A stretch of DNA of 33,000 nt from a virus. This document shows positions 23,412 through 31,599 of this stretch, one piece after another; positions within the stretch are counted from its first letter, which is position 1, and each line of letters begins with the position of its first letter. The notes beneath the pieces are model-generated. The model did not search any database. It was not told the origin of the DNA and worked only from the letters and a program-made list of their open reading frames with translations. A program made the translations under genes and the position numbers. The stretch is taken from IMG/VR virus record IMGVR_UViG_3300031957_003831, positions 1 through 33,000 of that record; one strand, given 5' to 3'.

Positions 23412-23809
23412 TCACGGCGTCGGACGTGCTCGATGCTGCGTTTGACGAGATGGGCGGGCCGTTCGGTTGGGACGGGCAGAGCGATTGCAGCGCCACTGCC
23501 TGCTCGGCGTGGCGGAGGTTGACCGGGATCGACCTCATGGCAGGGCTGCGTGGCCTCTATGCGAGCCGATCCGAGGCTATGGCGCTCATCCGGAGCAGGG
23601 GCGGCTTCGGTCCCATGTGGCGGGCTCAGGCGGCTGCCCGGGGCCTGAGAGAAGGCCGTGAGGCAGTGGGGGCCATCGGTGTGATCCGCGTGAGCGGCGC
23701 TGACTACCTCGTCCTCGGGCTGTGCATGCGGCCGGGGCTTTGGTTGGCGAAGTCGAGAACAGGTGCGGCAGTGCGTCCCGCGACCGTGGAGGTGTGCTGG
23801 AATGCGTAA
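23399..23809 (+). CDS. NlpC/P60-like or DUF6950-like tail peptidase
   Basis: A 136-residue protein in the place where lambda gpK or gene-transfer-agent gp14 peptidases lie. The segment GPFGWDGQSDCSATACSAW with Cys (C29 region) at the start of a helix, followed by TGIDLMAGLRGLYASRSEAM and GGFGPMWRAQAAA, matches DUF6950-type proteins, a papain-fold relative. A His partner is not obvious in its usual place, so catalysis is uncertain. It may cut peptidoglycan during DNA entry or serve only as structure. Confidence 0.6.
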   Translation: MAGVITASDVLDAAFDEMGGPFGWDGQSDCSATACSAWRRLTGIDLMAGLRGLYASRSEAMALIRSRGGFGPMWRAQAAARGLREGREAVGAIGVIRVSGADYLVLGLCMRPGLWLAKSRTGAAVRPATVEVCWNA

Positions 23810-26048
23810 GTGGTTGCTGATCACGACGGCGATGGTCGGGGTGAGCTTTGTTCCGTCGACAGCGAATGCCATGCCGTGGGTGCCTGCTGCGGTCGCTGCC
23901 GTTGCGGGGTGGTGGGCTGGACTTGCGCCTCTCGCCCAGGCGGCGATCCAGCTGGGCGCGGGGCTGCTTCTGACCGCTGCGACCGTCCGCACCCCGAGTC
24001 AACAGGACCTGAAGCGCGAGTTGACGCTGCCCACCGCGCGCCCGGCCAAGCGCTGGGTCTACGGGCACTTCGCCACCACGGGCACACCAGCGCCCTGGCG
24101 CGTGAAGGGGAACCGGCTGCTTGGCTGCATCCTCTTCAACTCGCGGCCCTCGGCCGGGACCAACCTCACCTTCACCATCGACGGGCGCGAATGTGTCTTC
24201 GCCGAGCGTATCACCGGCACCGAGCTCACCGATCCGGGGGACTGGGAGAACCTCTTCGACTTCGCCTCCGAGGGCGAGCTGGTGAAGATCAAGGAGACGT
24301 TCCCGGACTGGGATGCCAACGAGACGCAGGCGCTGTTCTGGCTCGGTCTCGGCGACCAGACGGCGCCGCCCGCCTACTTCACGGACAACTACCCCGAGTA
24401 CTTCAGCGCCACGGACGCCTGGCGCGGGCAGACAGTGCTCTGGGTGAGCCTTTCCGCCGGCGGCTCGGTCAGCAAGCGCCCGAAGCGCTGGCCCAACGTG
24501 CCGCCCCAGATCGAGCTCGCCATGGACTGGTCCAGGGTCTGGGATCCGGAGGACCCGGCGCAGGATGCCGACGACCCGGACACCTGGACCTTCAGCGACA
24601 ACCAGGCGCGCTGCCTGCTCGATGCGGTGCGCTTCAACCCGGTGCGCGCCTACGGGCCGGGGCGGATGGTGGCCTCCTCCTTCACCGACGCGGTGCCGTT
24701 GGCCTACGAGCCGGTCACCCGCTGGCACGACAGCGTCGATGCTGGTGAGACGGTCACCGAACCGCGCTACCGGGTGGCGGGCGTGGTCGACTGGACCAAG
24801 GGCGAGCTCCTCGACCTGCTGCAGCCGCTGGCGGCGGCCGGGGCAGGGCAGCTCGCCGTGGCGGGCGGACAGCTCTCCTACATCCCCGGGGCCTACCAGG
24901 CGCCGGTCTACACCATGACCGACATCCTCGCCGACAGTGCCGTCGACTTCCAGCGCCTCGCTTCGCGGCGCGAGGTGCCCTACGCGCTCAAGGGCACCTG
25001 GACCGCGGCGGAGCGTTACTACGAGACCGCCGAGCTCGAGCCGCGCCTGGTCGCGGGCGGCTCGACCAGCGCCGATGACATCGAGGAGCTCGCGCTGCCG
25101 CTGGTGCCGAGCGGCACGCAATGCCAGCGCATCGTCAAGATCGAGGCGGGGCGGCGGGCGGCGCAGAAGCGCCTGAGCTGCACCCTGCCACCCTCGGCCA
25201 TCGCGCTGGTGCCGGGGTCCTCGCTCACCGGGGCGCTGGCCTCGCCCTTCACCCGGCTCAACGGCGGCTGGCAGGTCGAGGAGGCCAACCCCGGCGTCTG
25301 GCTGCAGGACGGCGAGAACGGCAAGGTGGCCTTCCGGGTGCCGGTGACGCTGCGGGAATACTCAGCCTCGATCTTCGACTGGGATCCCGAGACCGACGAG
25401 CAGGAGATCCTGAGCCAGGACCTCTCCAGCGACGACGTCGAGCTCGGCACCGTCGAAGGGCTCGGCGCCGCCACCGTCGAGCTCGACAGCGGCGGGGCCG
25501 TGGTGCTGATGGTCGAGTTCAGCTTCGATGCCATCACCGACTACGTGGTCGACGAGTACGAGGTCGGCTGGCGCGAGGATGGCGAGACCATCTTCGTAGC
25601 GCTGCCCGACATCCCCGACAGCGCGGTCGAAGGCGCCACCGTCAGCGGTCGCTTCGGTCCCGTGGCCTTCGGGCAGAGCTATGACCTGCGGGTCCGCGCC
25701 ATCGGCCCCACCAGCGAGGGGCTCTGGTCCTATGTCCTCGGCATCGTCGCGGGCCTGCAGGTCACCGGCGCCGGCGCGGCGCTCGGCGGCGCCGGCGAGC
25801 TGACCGTGAGCGGCACCGCGCCCGACAACGGCTATTGCGACGGGCTGCGGCTCTACCGCGCGGCGGTGGGGGCGGAGTTCGGCGATGCCGTCGAGGTCGG
25901 CGAAGACGACAGCATCGCCGCCGGTGTGACCTTCTCGCTGACCTTCACCGGCCTCGCGCCCGGTCCCGGTGACTTCTGGATCGTGCCCTATACGATGACC
26001 GGGACCAACGGCGGGCCGTCGGCGCTCGGCAGCTTCACCATCACCTGA
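23802..26048 (+). CDS. J-like host specificity / tail tip attachment protein
   Basis: A 748-residue tip protein, counterpart of lambda J. The N terminus is unusual: MRKWLLITTAMVGVSFVP ... ANA looks like a signal peptide, then a hydrophobic Ala/Gly segment (about 30-62), both common in tip proteins of this type. Residues about 75-540 carry the conserved hub domains (RWVYGHFATTG, VDWTKGELLDLLQPL, DFQRLASRREVPYALKG). Two fibronectin type III-like units follow (about 570-660 and 665-745; YEVGWREDGETIFVALP and GLRLYRAAVG). The start at 23802 has GGAGG eight bases upstream. Confidence 0.85.
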   Translation: MRKWLLITTAMVGVSFVPSTANAMPWVPAAVAAVAGWWAGLAPLAQAAIQLGAGLLLTAATVRTPSQQDLKRELTLPTARPAKRWVYGHFATTGTPAPWRVKGNRLLGCILFNSRPSAGTNLTFTIDGRECVFAERITGTELTDPGDWENLFDFASEGELVKIKETFPDWDANETQALFWLGLGDQTAPPAYFTDNYPEYFSATDAWRGQTVLWVSLSAGGSVSKRPKRWPNVPPQIELAMDWSRVWDPEDPAQDADDPDTWTFSDNQARCLLDAVRFNPVRAYGPGRMVASSFTDAVPLAYEPVTRWHDSVDAGETVTEPRYRVAGVVDWTKGELLDLLQPLAAAGAGQLAVAGGQLSYIPGAYQAPVYTMTDILADSAVDFQRLASRREVPYALKGTWTAAERYYETAELEPRLVAGGSTSADDIEELALPLVPSGTQCQRIVKIEAGRRAAQKRLSCTLPPSAIALVPGSSLTGALASPFTRLNGGWQVEEANPGVWLQDGENGKVAFRVPVTLREYSASIFDWDPETDEQEILSQDLSSDDVELGTVEGLGAATVELDSGGAVVLMVEFSFDAITDYVVDEYEVGWREDGETIFVALPDIPDSAVEGATVSGRFGPVAFGQSYDLRVRAIGPTSEGLWSYVLGIVAGLQVTGAGAALGGAGELTVSGTAPDNGYCDGLRLYRAAVGAEFGDAVEVGEDDSIAAGVTFSLTFTGLAPGPGDFWIVPYTMTGTNGGPSALGSFTIT

Positions 26049-26061
26049 GAGAGCATGTGAC

Positions 26062-28440
26062 ATGACGTTCACCCTTCCGACCACCGGCAGCGGCCCGGTG
26101 AGGTCCACGAAGCAATGGCTCGAAGCGGCCATCAATGCCGCCATCGAGGCGGCGGTCTCGGCGGCGGCCCTGGGCTTCGTGCTCTACGGCTCGGTCTCGG
26201 CCGGGCTCGCGGCGACGCAGGACGGCGAGGGCTTCTCGGTCTTCACCGCCACCGGGCTGCAGCTCTACGCCAACAGCGCGGGCGTGGCGGATCTGCAGGG
26301 GGAGATCCCGCTGGCCTCGACCACCACGGCTCTGGCCGCGCGTATCACCGCGCTCGAGGACCAGGCCTTCGCCGAGAGCCCGATCTACGAGACCGCGGCA
26401 GAGGGCATCGCGGCCACGGGCGAGGGGGACCGGTTCCGGGTCGAGAACGCGGACGCCGCCATCGCCTATGACATCTACGACCATGACCCCGGCGGGATCG
26501 CCACCTTCGTCACCGACATCCCCGCGGGCTCGGCGCTCGCCACCAAGCTCACCACGTCCAATGCGCTCTCCGAGCTCGTCGGCGTGGCCGCCGCGGCGCG
26601 GGCCAACATCGGCGCGGCCTCGGCGCGGGACGTAACCCAGCTCAAGGCGCGCCACCTCGCGCGGGACGGCTTCGCCGGCTGGGCGGCTCCCGTCTTTGAC
26701 CGCGAGGGCCGGATCGGGGGCGGCTGGAAGCGGGACGGGACGTTCCACGCCAAAGGCTTCGGCGTCGGCGCCTCGGGTGCGCCGGCGCGGGACGTGCCCC
26801 GCACGCCGCTCGCGCAGGGCAATGCCGACCGTGTGGCTCTTTCGGTCGATGAGGCGGGAATGCTGCGCGGCAAGGGGTTCGCGACGCCGGCGCCAGTGGC
26901 GCCCGCCCGCGACGTGCCGCACCTGCCGGTGGTGCATGACCTCTTCGGCCGGGCCTCGATCGCGCTGGAGCCCTCGGGGGCGGTGGTGCTGCCGAGGATC
27001 TCCGAGCGCACGGCGCAGATGATCCGCGCCCTGGTGGGCGTCTCCGAGAGCATCCCCGGGGGGATCCTGGCCGGCGTGCCCGGCTGGAACCACCGCATCT
27101 ACGACGCCGAGCATTACCTGGTGACCATGCCCACGAAGATGGGCCCGGTCGATGCGCTCTATCCCGTCGCAGGCGCGGGCCTGCAGTTCGCAGCGACGCG
27201 CAAGCCGGTCGAGCTGCTCAGCGTCTCGGGCCAGAGCAAAATCTTCCTCGGCGGCGACATGGCCGCGGGGATCAACGGCTTCGTGCTGCGCGGGGTGCGC
27301 GATCCGCACCGGGCCTTCCGCTCGGCCCATGGCACCAGCTGGGGAGACGGTGTGAACTCGGCCGCGCCCTACACGCCAGGCGATCTCGGCGCCATCGTGC
27401 CCGCAGGGCAGGACGACGAGCCCAGCAACGCCGGGCAGTTCACGCCGGACGCCATCCAGTTCAGCATCCTCTCCACCGACCTGCGCGAGGCGCGCGACCA
27501 GGGCGTCTACCTGCAGCTCACCTCGGCCGAGAGCGGCACGCCGCTGACGCAATACATGGCGGGCACCACCAAGGGCGACAATATCGCCAGCTACATCCCC
27601 GCCGCCGAGACGCTGATGCAGGGCACCTACGGCCGCGACCTGATCATGTACGCCCACTTCCTCATCGGTCACGAGGGCACCGACTTCACCGGCTACTCGA
27701 GCTACGCCGAGCTGCTCTCGGCCTTCGCCGACCAGGTCTGCGGCTACGGCGAGGCGCTCGCCGCCAATGTCGCCGCCGGCGTCCGGCCCAAGGTCATCGC
27801 CTACCAGCCCAACAACTACACCACCGACGCCGGCACCCCGGACGGCAAGACCATCCGCCCGACCGCGCTCGACACGCTGAGCCGGTCGCTCACCGATCCG
27901 GACGTGGTCTGCATCGGCCCGGTCTACCACGAGCACGCCGTCGACAACGGCATCCACATGACCGGCAAGCTGATGACCGGCGAGCTCTTCGCCCATGTCT
28001 ACGACAAGGTGCGGGCGGGCGAGGACTGGGTGCCGCTGCACATCGCCTCGGCGACGCACGACGGCGCGGTGATCACGCTGGAGATCGACGGGCCCGCCGG
28101 CATGCTGGCGCTCGACGACGACTGGATGCCGGAGCTGACGCACGCGGGGCTGTTCTACGGTGACGACAGCTCGAGCGCGGCGATCTCGTCGATCGAGCTG
28201 GTCAGTGCCTCGGCCACCAGCCGCACCATCGAGGTCACGCTCGACGGGGCGCCCGGCGGCGCCAACCCCACGATCTACGTCAGCGGCCACAACAACACCG
28301 CCGACGGCACCCGCCCCGGCGGCATGGCGGGGATCTACGTACCCGGCCCGCGCAGCTTCTGGCATGCCGCCGGCTACACCCGCTGGACCACCCCCGAGAT
28401 CCGCTTCTACCTCTGCCGCCAGCAGGTGGCGGTCAGCTAA
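26062..28440 (+). CDS. Tail fibre with SGNH/sialate-esterase-like domain
   Basis: A 792-residue fibre or spike. Residues 1-180 are tail-attaching and coiled-coil-like (NAAIEAAVSAAALGF; TALAARITALEDQAFAE). Residues 190-330 contain repeated GWKRDGTFHAKGFG-like beta units with PARDVP linkers. From about 385 a hydrolase-like domain begins: the SGQS block (S389-S392) matches the nucleophile motif of SGNH and sialate O-acetylesterase enzymes, and DNGIH (D628-H632) resembles the late Asp/His block. In the usual DGIH alignment the Asp position is N629, so activity is uncertain. It would bind or trim acetylated surface sugars of the host. A C-terminal beta region follows. Confidence 0.7.
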   Translation: MTFTLPTTGSGPVRSTKQWLEAAINAAIEAAVSAAALGFVLYGSVSAGLAATQDGEGFSVFTATGLQLYANSAGVADLQGEIPLASTTTALAARITALEDQAFAESPIYETAAEGIAATGEGDRFRVENADAAIAYDIYDHDPGGIATFVTDIPAGSALATKLTTSNALSELVGVAAAARANIGAASARDVTQLKARHLARDGFAGWAAPVFDREGRIGGGWKRDGTFHAKGFGVGASGAPARDVPRTPLAQGNADRVALSVDEAGMLRGKGFATPAPVAPARDVPHLPVVHDLFGRASIALEPSGAVVLPRISERTAQMIRALVGVSESIPGGILAGVPGWNHRIYDAEHYLVTMPTKMGPVDALYPVAGAGLQFAATRKPVELLSVSGQSKIFLGGDMAAGINGFVLRGVRDPHRAFRSAHGTSWGDGVNSAAPYTPGDLGAIVPAGQDDEPSNAGQFTPDAIQFSILSTDLREARDQGVYLQLTSAESGTPLTQYMAGTTKGDNIASYIPAAETLMQGTYGRDLIMYAHFLIGHEGTDFTGYSSYAELLSAFADQVCGYGEALAANVAAGVRPKVIAYQPNNYTTDAGTPDGKTIRPTALDTLSRSLTDPDVVCIGPVYHEHAVDNGIHMTGKLMTGELFAHVYDKVRAGEDWVPLHIASATHDGAVITLEIDGPAGMLALDDDWMPELTHAGLFYGDDSSSAAISSIELVSASATSRTIEVTLDGAPGGANPTIYVSGHNNTADGTRPGGMAGIYVPGPRSFWHAAGYTRWTTPEIRFYLCRQQVAVS

Positions 28441-28455
28441 CCCAAGGAGTTCCAC

Positions 28456-29202
28456 ATGTCCGGCCTTCAGCTCGACACCACCTTCACCGACACCACGCTG
28501 CCGATCGGCGAGAGCCTCGCCGCGGGCATCCTCGCCAATGGCGACCTCGACCACTGGTTCCAGGCCGACGCCGGTCACCTCGCGCTGACGGCCTCCGTCA
28601 TCGACACTTGGGTCGACCGTGCGGCCAGCGGCAAGAGCCTGACCACGACGACGGGCGGGGCGACGCTGCAGGACACGGCGCTCGGCGCCTACCAGGCGGC
28701 GCTCTTCGACGGTGCCAACCCTGACGTCTACACGCTCTCGGGCGGCACCCTCCCGTGGACCGGGGCCTTCACCATCGCCGCCGTCGCGCGGCTGGATGAC
28801 CTCGCCTCGGGGGACCGGGAGATCATCGGCGCGTCCAACTCCTACTCGTTCTTCCTCGGCCGCACCGGCACCACGACGCTGCGGCTGCGCTGCGGGGCAG
28901 GGCAGAACACCGACATCGCCTTCGCGAACGACGGCAACTGGTTCAGCCTGCTGGCCTCCTACGACGGCAGCGGCACCACCCACATCGCGCTGAACGGCGG
29001 CACGCCCAAGGCAGGCGTGGGCGCCGACCCCGCGGTCGTGGGCGCAACCGTGCTCGGCGCCGCGACGCTCGGCGGCAACTTCCCCTGGTCTGGCAACATC
29101 TCCGACCTGATGATCTGGAGCACCGACCTGTTCGCCGGCGGCAACGCGGCCGAGCTTGCGCGCGTGAACGAGTACTTCGCGAGCGCCTACGGCATCGGGT
29201 GA
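28456..29202 (+). CDS. LamG/concanavalin-like lectin tail protein
   Basis: A 248-residue protein with a concanavalin A-like jelly-roll (about 65-235): the ALFDGANPDVYTLSGG strand, WTGAFTIAAVARLDD, the SFFLGRTGTTTLRLRCGAG hairpin, WFSLLASYDGSGTTHIALNG and ISDLMIWSTDLF are all typical of LamG-type modules, which bind carbohydrates. It ends with AELARVNEYFASAYGI, the usual short helix after such domains. Located after the fibre, it is probably an accessory receptor-binding subunit. AAGGAG precedes the start; a terminator follows. Confidence 0.8.
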   Translation: MSGLQLDTTFTDTTLPIGESLAAGILANGDLDHWFQADAGHLALTASVIDTWVDRAASGKSLTTTTGGATLQDTALGAYQAALFDGANPDVYTLSGGTLPWTGAFTIAAVARLDDLASGDREIIGASNSYSFFLGRTGTTTLRLRCGAGQNTDIAFANDGNWFSLLASYDGSGTTHIALNGGTPKAGVGADPAVVGATVLGAATLGGNFPWSGNISDLMIWSTDLFAGGNAAELARVNEYFASAYGIG

Positions 29203-29233
29203 TCCGTTCCGCACATCGCCTGACCCTGTGACC

Positions 29234-29253
29234 AGCCGCCGGCGGGCTTTTTT
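29234..29253 (+). terminator. Terminator after the tail genes
   Basis: A short GC stem with one bulge (29234-29248) is followed directly by six T. It is flanked by a direct repeat TGTGACCA (29227-29234 and 29253-29260). It closes the structural operon. Confidence 0.75.
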
Positions 29254-29568
29254 GTGACCACCCAGACGATCGGAGCGAGAATGGGAGACAGTGACATGAC
29301 CGGAGACGAGTTCCCGAAGTCAAAGGCCGGCCGCGTGATCGAGCTGGAAAAGATCATGGGGGCGCGCTTCGCTACCGGCCTGACGCCCCCGTCCCGTGCT
29401 GCCACGCGGGGCGGGGGCAACCATCGCGACAATCAGGGGATCGCAAAGGGCAAACTCACTGTCCCGCAGCCCTGTGATCCTAGCAATCGATTGTTCGAGC
29501 CTGTCGCTGCGCGCGCGGAGCGCCGCCGACTCTTTCACGCCCCCCTGACGGGCTTTTGTGGAGATCAC
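29254..29568. other. Leader of the lysis cassette, with strong hairpin
   Basis: A 315-bp interval without a convincing gene. A long frame is open and in phase with the holin, but it lacks a domain and has biased composition. A 12-bp stem (29385-29396 with 29407-29418, one G-T pair) forms a very stable hairpin. A second short hairpin with TTTT (29539-29557) precedes the holin start. Confidence 0.45.
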
Positions 29569-29895
29569 ATGTCTGACCTGCCTCCGCCCGATCTCGGGCT
29601 CGTCGAGACCATCCGCCAATCCATCGGCGGCGCCGCCACTACTCTCATTGCGGCTTTCGCCGGTCGGGCCATGTTTCACGCCGGCGAGGTCCGCGCCAGA
29701 CGCCGCCCGGTGATGTCGTTGGATCTTTTCTGGGAGGTGCCCCTTGCCGTCGGTATGGCGCTGATCGGGGACAGTCTGGGATCCTACCTCGGGCTCACCC
29801 GGGAGGTCTCGGTCGGGCTGATCGCCGTCCTGTCCTACCTTGGCCCACGAGGGGCTGGGGCGGCGCTTGAGAAATGGGTGAGCCGGAAGGGCTGA
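29569..29895 (+). CDS. LydA-like phage holin
   Basis: Inner-membrane pore former of the lysis cassette (108 aa). Three hydrophobic segments are visible: about 20-35 (GAATTLIAAFAGRAMF), 53-75 (FWEVPLAVGMALIGDSLGSY) and 80-97 (VSVGLIAVLSYLGPRG). The PLAVGMALIGDSLGSYLGL and LSYLGPRG segments match the LydA holin family. The start at 29569 has GGAG six bases upstream. The endolysin gene follows. Confidence 0.8.
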   Translation: MSDLPPPDLGLVETIRQSIGGAATTLIAAFAGRAMFHAGEVRARRRPVMSLDLFWEVPLAVGMALIGDSLGSYLGLTREVSVGLIAVLSYLGPRGAGAALEKWVSRKG

Positions 29896-30044
29896 GGAGC
29901 GGGCGCGGCCACTGGGGTGATGACGCAGTACGGCTGCGCTGGATTGGGAGCCGGACCGGGCCGCGCCCGCCCAAACACTACACTAAAAAATGTTAACTCG
30001 AGCAAGTCCTGCATTCGCTATGATTGCGCGATTTTGTGCCAACT

Positions 30045-30072
30045 GCCCCGCTACGAGCGGGGCTTTCCTTTT
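30045..30072 (+). terminator. Terminator-like hairpin before the endolysin
   Basis: GCCCCGCT (30045-30052) pairs perfectly with AGCGGGGC (30056-30063) across a 3-base loop, followed by TTTCCTTTT. It lies between holin and endolysin, 10 bases before the ribosome-binding site, so it could attenuate endolysin expression. Confidence 0.7.
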
Positions 30073-30082
30073 GGAGGCCACC

Positions 30083-30850
30083 ATGTTGACCACCGAAACA
30101 CTCATCGCGATCACAGGGAACGAGCGATACGCTGATCGCAAGGCCGCCTTCGCCGAGCGCTTGAACGCCTACGCGCCGTCCCAGACGGCGCCCCATCGGC
30201 TGGCGCAGCTTCTGCCGCAGGTCCTCCATGAGAGCATGGCGTTCCGTCATGTGCGCGAAATCTGGGGACCGACGCAGGCGCAGCTTGGCTACGAGGGCAG
30301 AACGGATCTCGGGAACGTCCGTGCCGGCGACGGTAAGCGGTTCATGGGGCGCGATCTGATCCAGTGCACCGGGCGGGCGAATTATCGCGCCCTCACCGAG
30401 TGGGTGCACGCCAACCTCGATCCGCGGGCGCCGGACTTCGAGGACATGCCAGAGATGCTCGAGCAGCCGGAATGGCTCGGCGTCGGGGTGATCTGGTACT
30501 GGACGACCCGCGTGAAGGCCTCATACGTCGAGGCGGGCAATATTGAGATGATCACTCGCCAGATCAACGGTGGCCTGAACGGCCTTTCCGGCCGCCTTCA
30601 GTGGTTCGACAAGTCGGCGCTGGTTCTCCTCGGCTACGGGCGTGACCAGATTCGTGCCTTCCAAAGCGCGGGGGGAATCGTCGTTGACGGCCTTTACGGG
30701 CCGAAGACCAGGGCCGCCATGCACAAGGCACTCGTGGCGCTGGACGGCGCGACGGCTGCCGACCGTCTGCCCGATCGGTCCTCGGATGACATTGATGCAC
30801 TCAGGACGCTCGTGCGCGCGTTCATGATCGATGCCGCGCGCCTGGTATGA
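30083..30850 (+). CDS. GH19 endolysin with peptidoglycan-binding domain
   Basis: Muramidase/chitinase-fold lysin (255 aa) that cuts peptidoglycan glycans to release phage. The GH19 domain (about 1-185) shows the catalytic helix VLHESMAFRHVREIW with E50 as general acid (E59 the probable partner) and the RFMGRDLIQCTGRANY signature (86-101). Residues about 195-240 form a peptidoglycan-binding domain (IRAFQSAGGIVVDGLYGPKT). There is no signal peptide, so it depends on the holin. GGAGG lies six bases before the start at 30083. Confidence 0.92.
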   Translation: MLTTETLIAITGNERYADRKAAFAERLNAYAPSQTAPHRLAQLLPQVLHESMAFRHVREIWGPTQAQLGYEGRTDLGNVRAGDGKRFMGRDLIQCTGRANYRALTEWVHANLDPRAPDFEDMPEMLEQPEWLGVGVIWYWTTRVKASYVEAGNIEMITRQINGGLNGLSGRLQWFDKSALVLLGYGRDQIRAFQSAGGIVVDGLYGPKTRAAMHKALVALDGATAADRLPDRSSDDIDALRTLVRAFMIDAARLV

Positions 30851-30939
30851 GCGCTCCTCGCTCCGAGCCATCACAGACCGGCGCCTATTGTCGGTTCTTT
30901 CAGCGGCCTCGTGCTGCCTATCCTCGAAAGGAAAAGACC

Positions 30940-31149
30940 ATGAACGACGTGAAATCATTTATCGCCTCGAAGACCGTCTGGGGCGCTGGTATCGCGATTC
31001 TACCGCAAGTGCTTTCTCTGTTCGGGATCGAAATCTCGCCTGCCGACGCCCAAGGGATTGCGAGCCATGTTGACGGGGTCGTCACCGCAGTCGGCGCCCT
31101 CCTCGCGATTTATGGCCGCGTGACCGCCAAGAAGGCGATTCGGGGCTGA
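30940..31149 (+). CDS. Small membrane protein, holin-like
   Basis: A 69-residue protein with two hydrophobic segments, about 13-30 (VWGAGIAILPQVLSLFGI) and 45-60 (VVTAVGALLAIYGRV), and a basic C terminus (RVTAKKAIRG). Small two-pass proteins of this sort sit behind endolysins in many phages and are thought to be second holins or antiholins. GGAAAAG precedes the start at 30940. Last recognisable phage gene. Confidence 0.65.
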   Translation: MNDVKSFIASKTVWGAGIAILPQVLSLFGIEISPADAQGIASHVDGVVTAVGALLAIYGRVTAKKAIRG

Positions 31150-31599
31150 GGCATCAGATGAGCTGGGCTGCCCAGAACCAGTATCCGGCCCGCACGCTTC
31201 ACAATCGGGTTAGGGGCCCCTAGAAAGCAGACCTCCCCCAGAATTGCTCACCTGCAGCAGCAAGGCGCAGGAAGCGGACGCGGCGGCAAGTGCGTCCATT
31301 CCTTGGCTTTCTGGCGCCTCCGACCCGGTCCGGACCATTGTGCGAGGCCACAGTAAATGATCGGTTTGATCCGGAAGCTGCCGGTCGACTTGCTCCAGTA
31401 TCTGCCTTCGGTACGCTGAAGCCAAAACTAACGCCTGCTGGCAGAAGCTGGGTGGATCGGATACTACTCCTGGCCAAAGGCTGTTACAGTGATAAGGCAA
31501 TGCTCGGGACGAGCGTCCAGTACTTGCCATATGCGTTCGCAAATGCTCATATCCTTCGAAAATCGTCTTATCGTTGGCTAAATTGAGCGGAGTGCGTGA
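31150..31599. other. No convincing gene; probable phage/host junction region
   Basis: Frames here (for example 31290-31586 plus) have no ribosome-binding site and no known domain; their translation resembles the spurious conserved frames that come from non-coding dispersed sequence in alphaproteobacteria. A perfect 12-bp palindrome TAGGGGCCCCTA lies at 31211-31222. Base composition changes from GC-rich to AT-rich at about 31480. The right attachment site may be here, but without the left end it cannot be located. Confidence 0.45.

Noticed and set aside
26041-29214. 1057-codon minus-strand frame over fibre and lectin genes
   Set aside because: Long antisense frames are expected in GC-rich coding DNA; composition is Arg/Gly/Val-biased with no domain, while both plus-strand genes have clear folds.
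29254-29568. Upstream extension of the holin frame
   Set aside because: The frame is open, but the product lacks a domain, is out of keeping with LydA length, and the internal ATG at 29569 has a good ribosome-binding site.
31290-31586. 98-codon plus-strand frame
   Set aside because: No ribosome-binding site and the translation looks like non-coding dispersed sequence rather than a folded protein.
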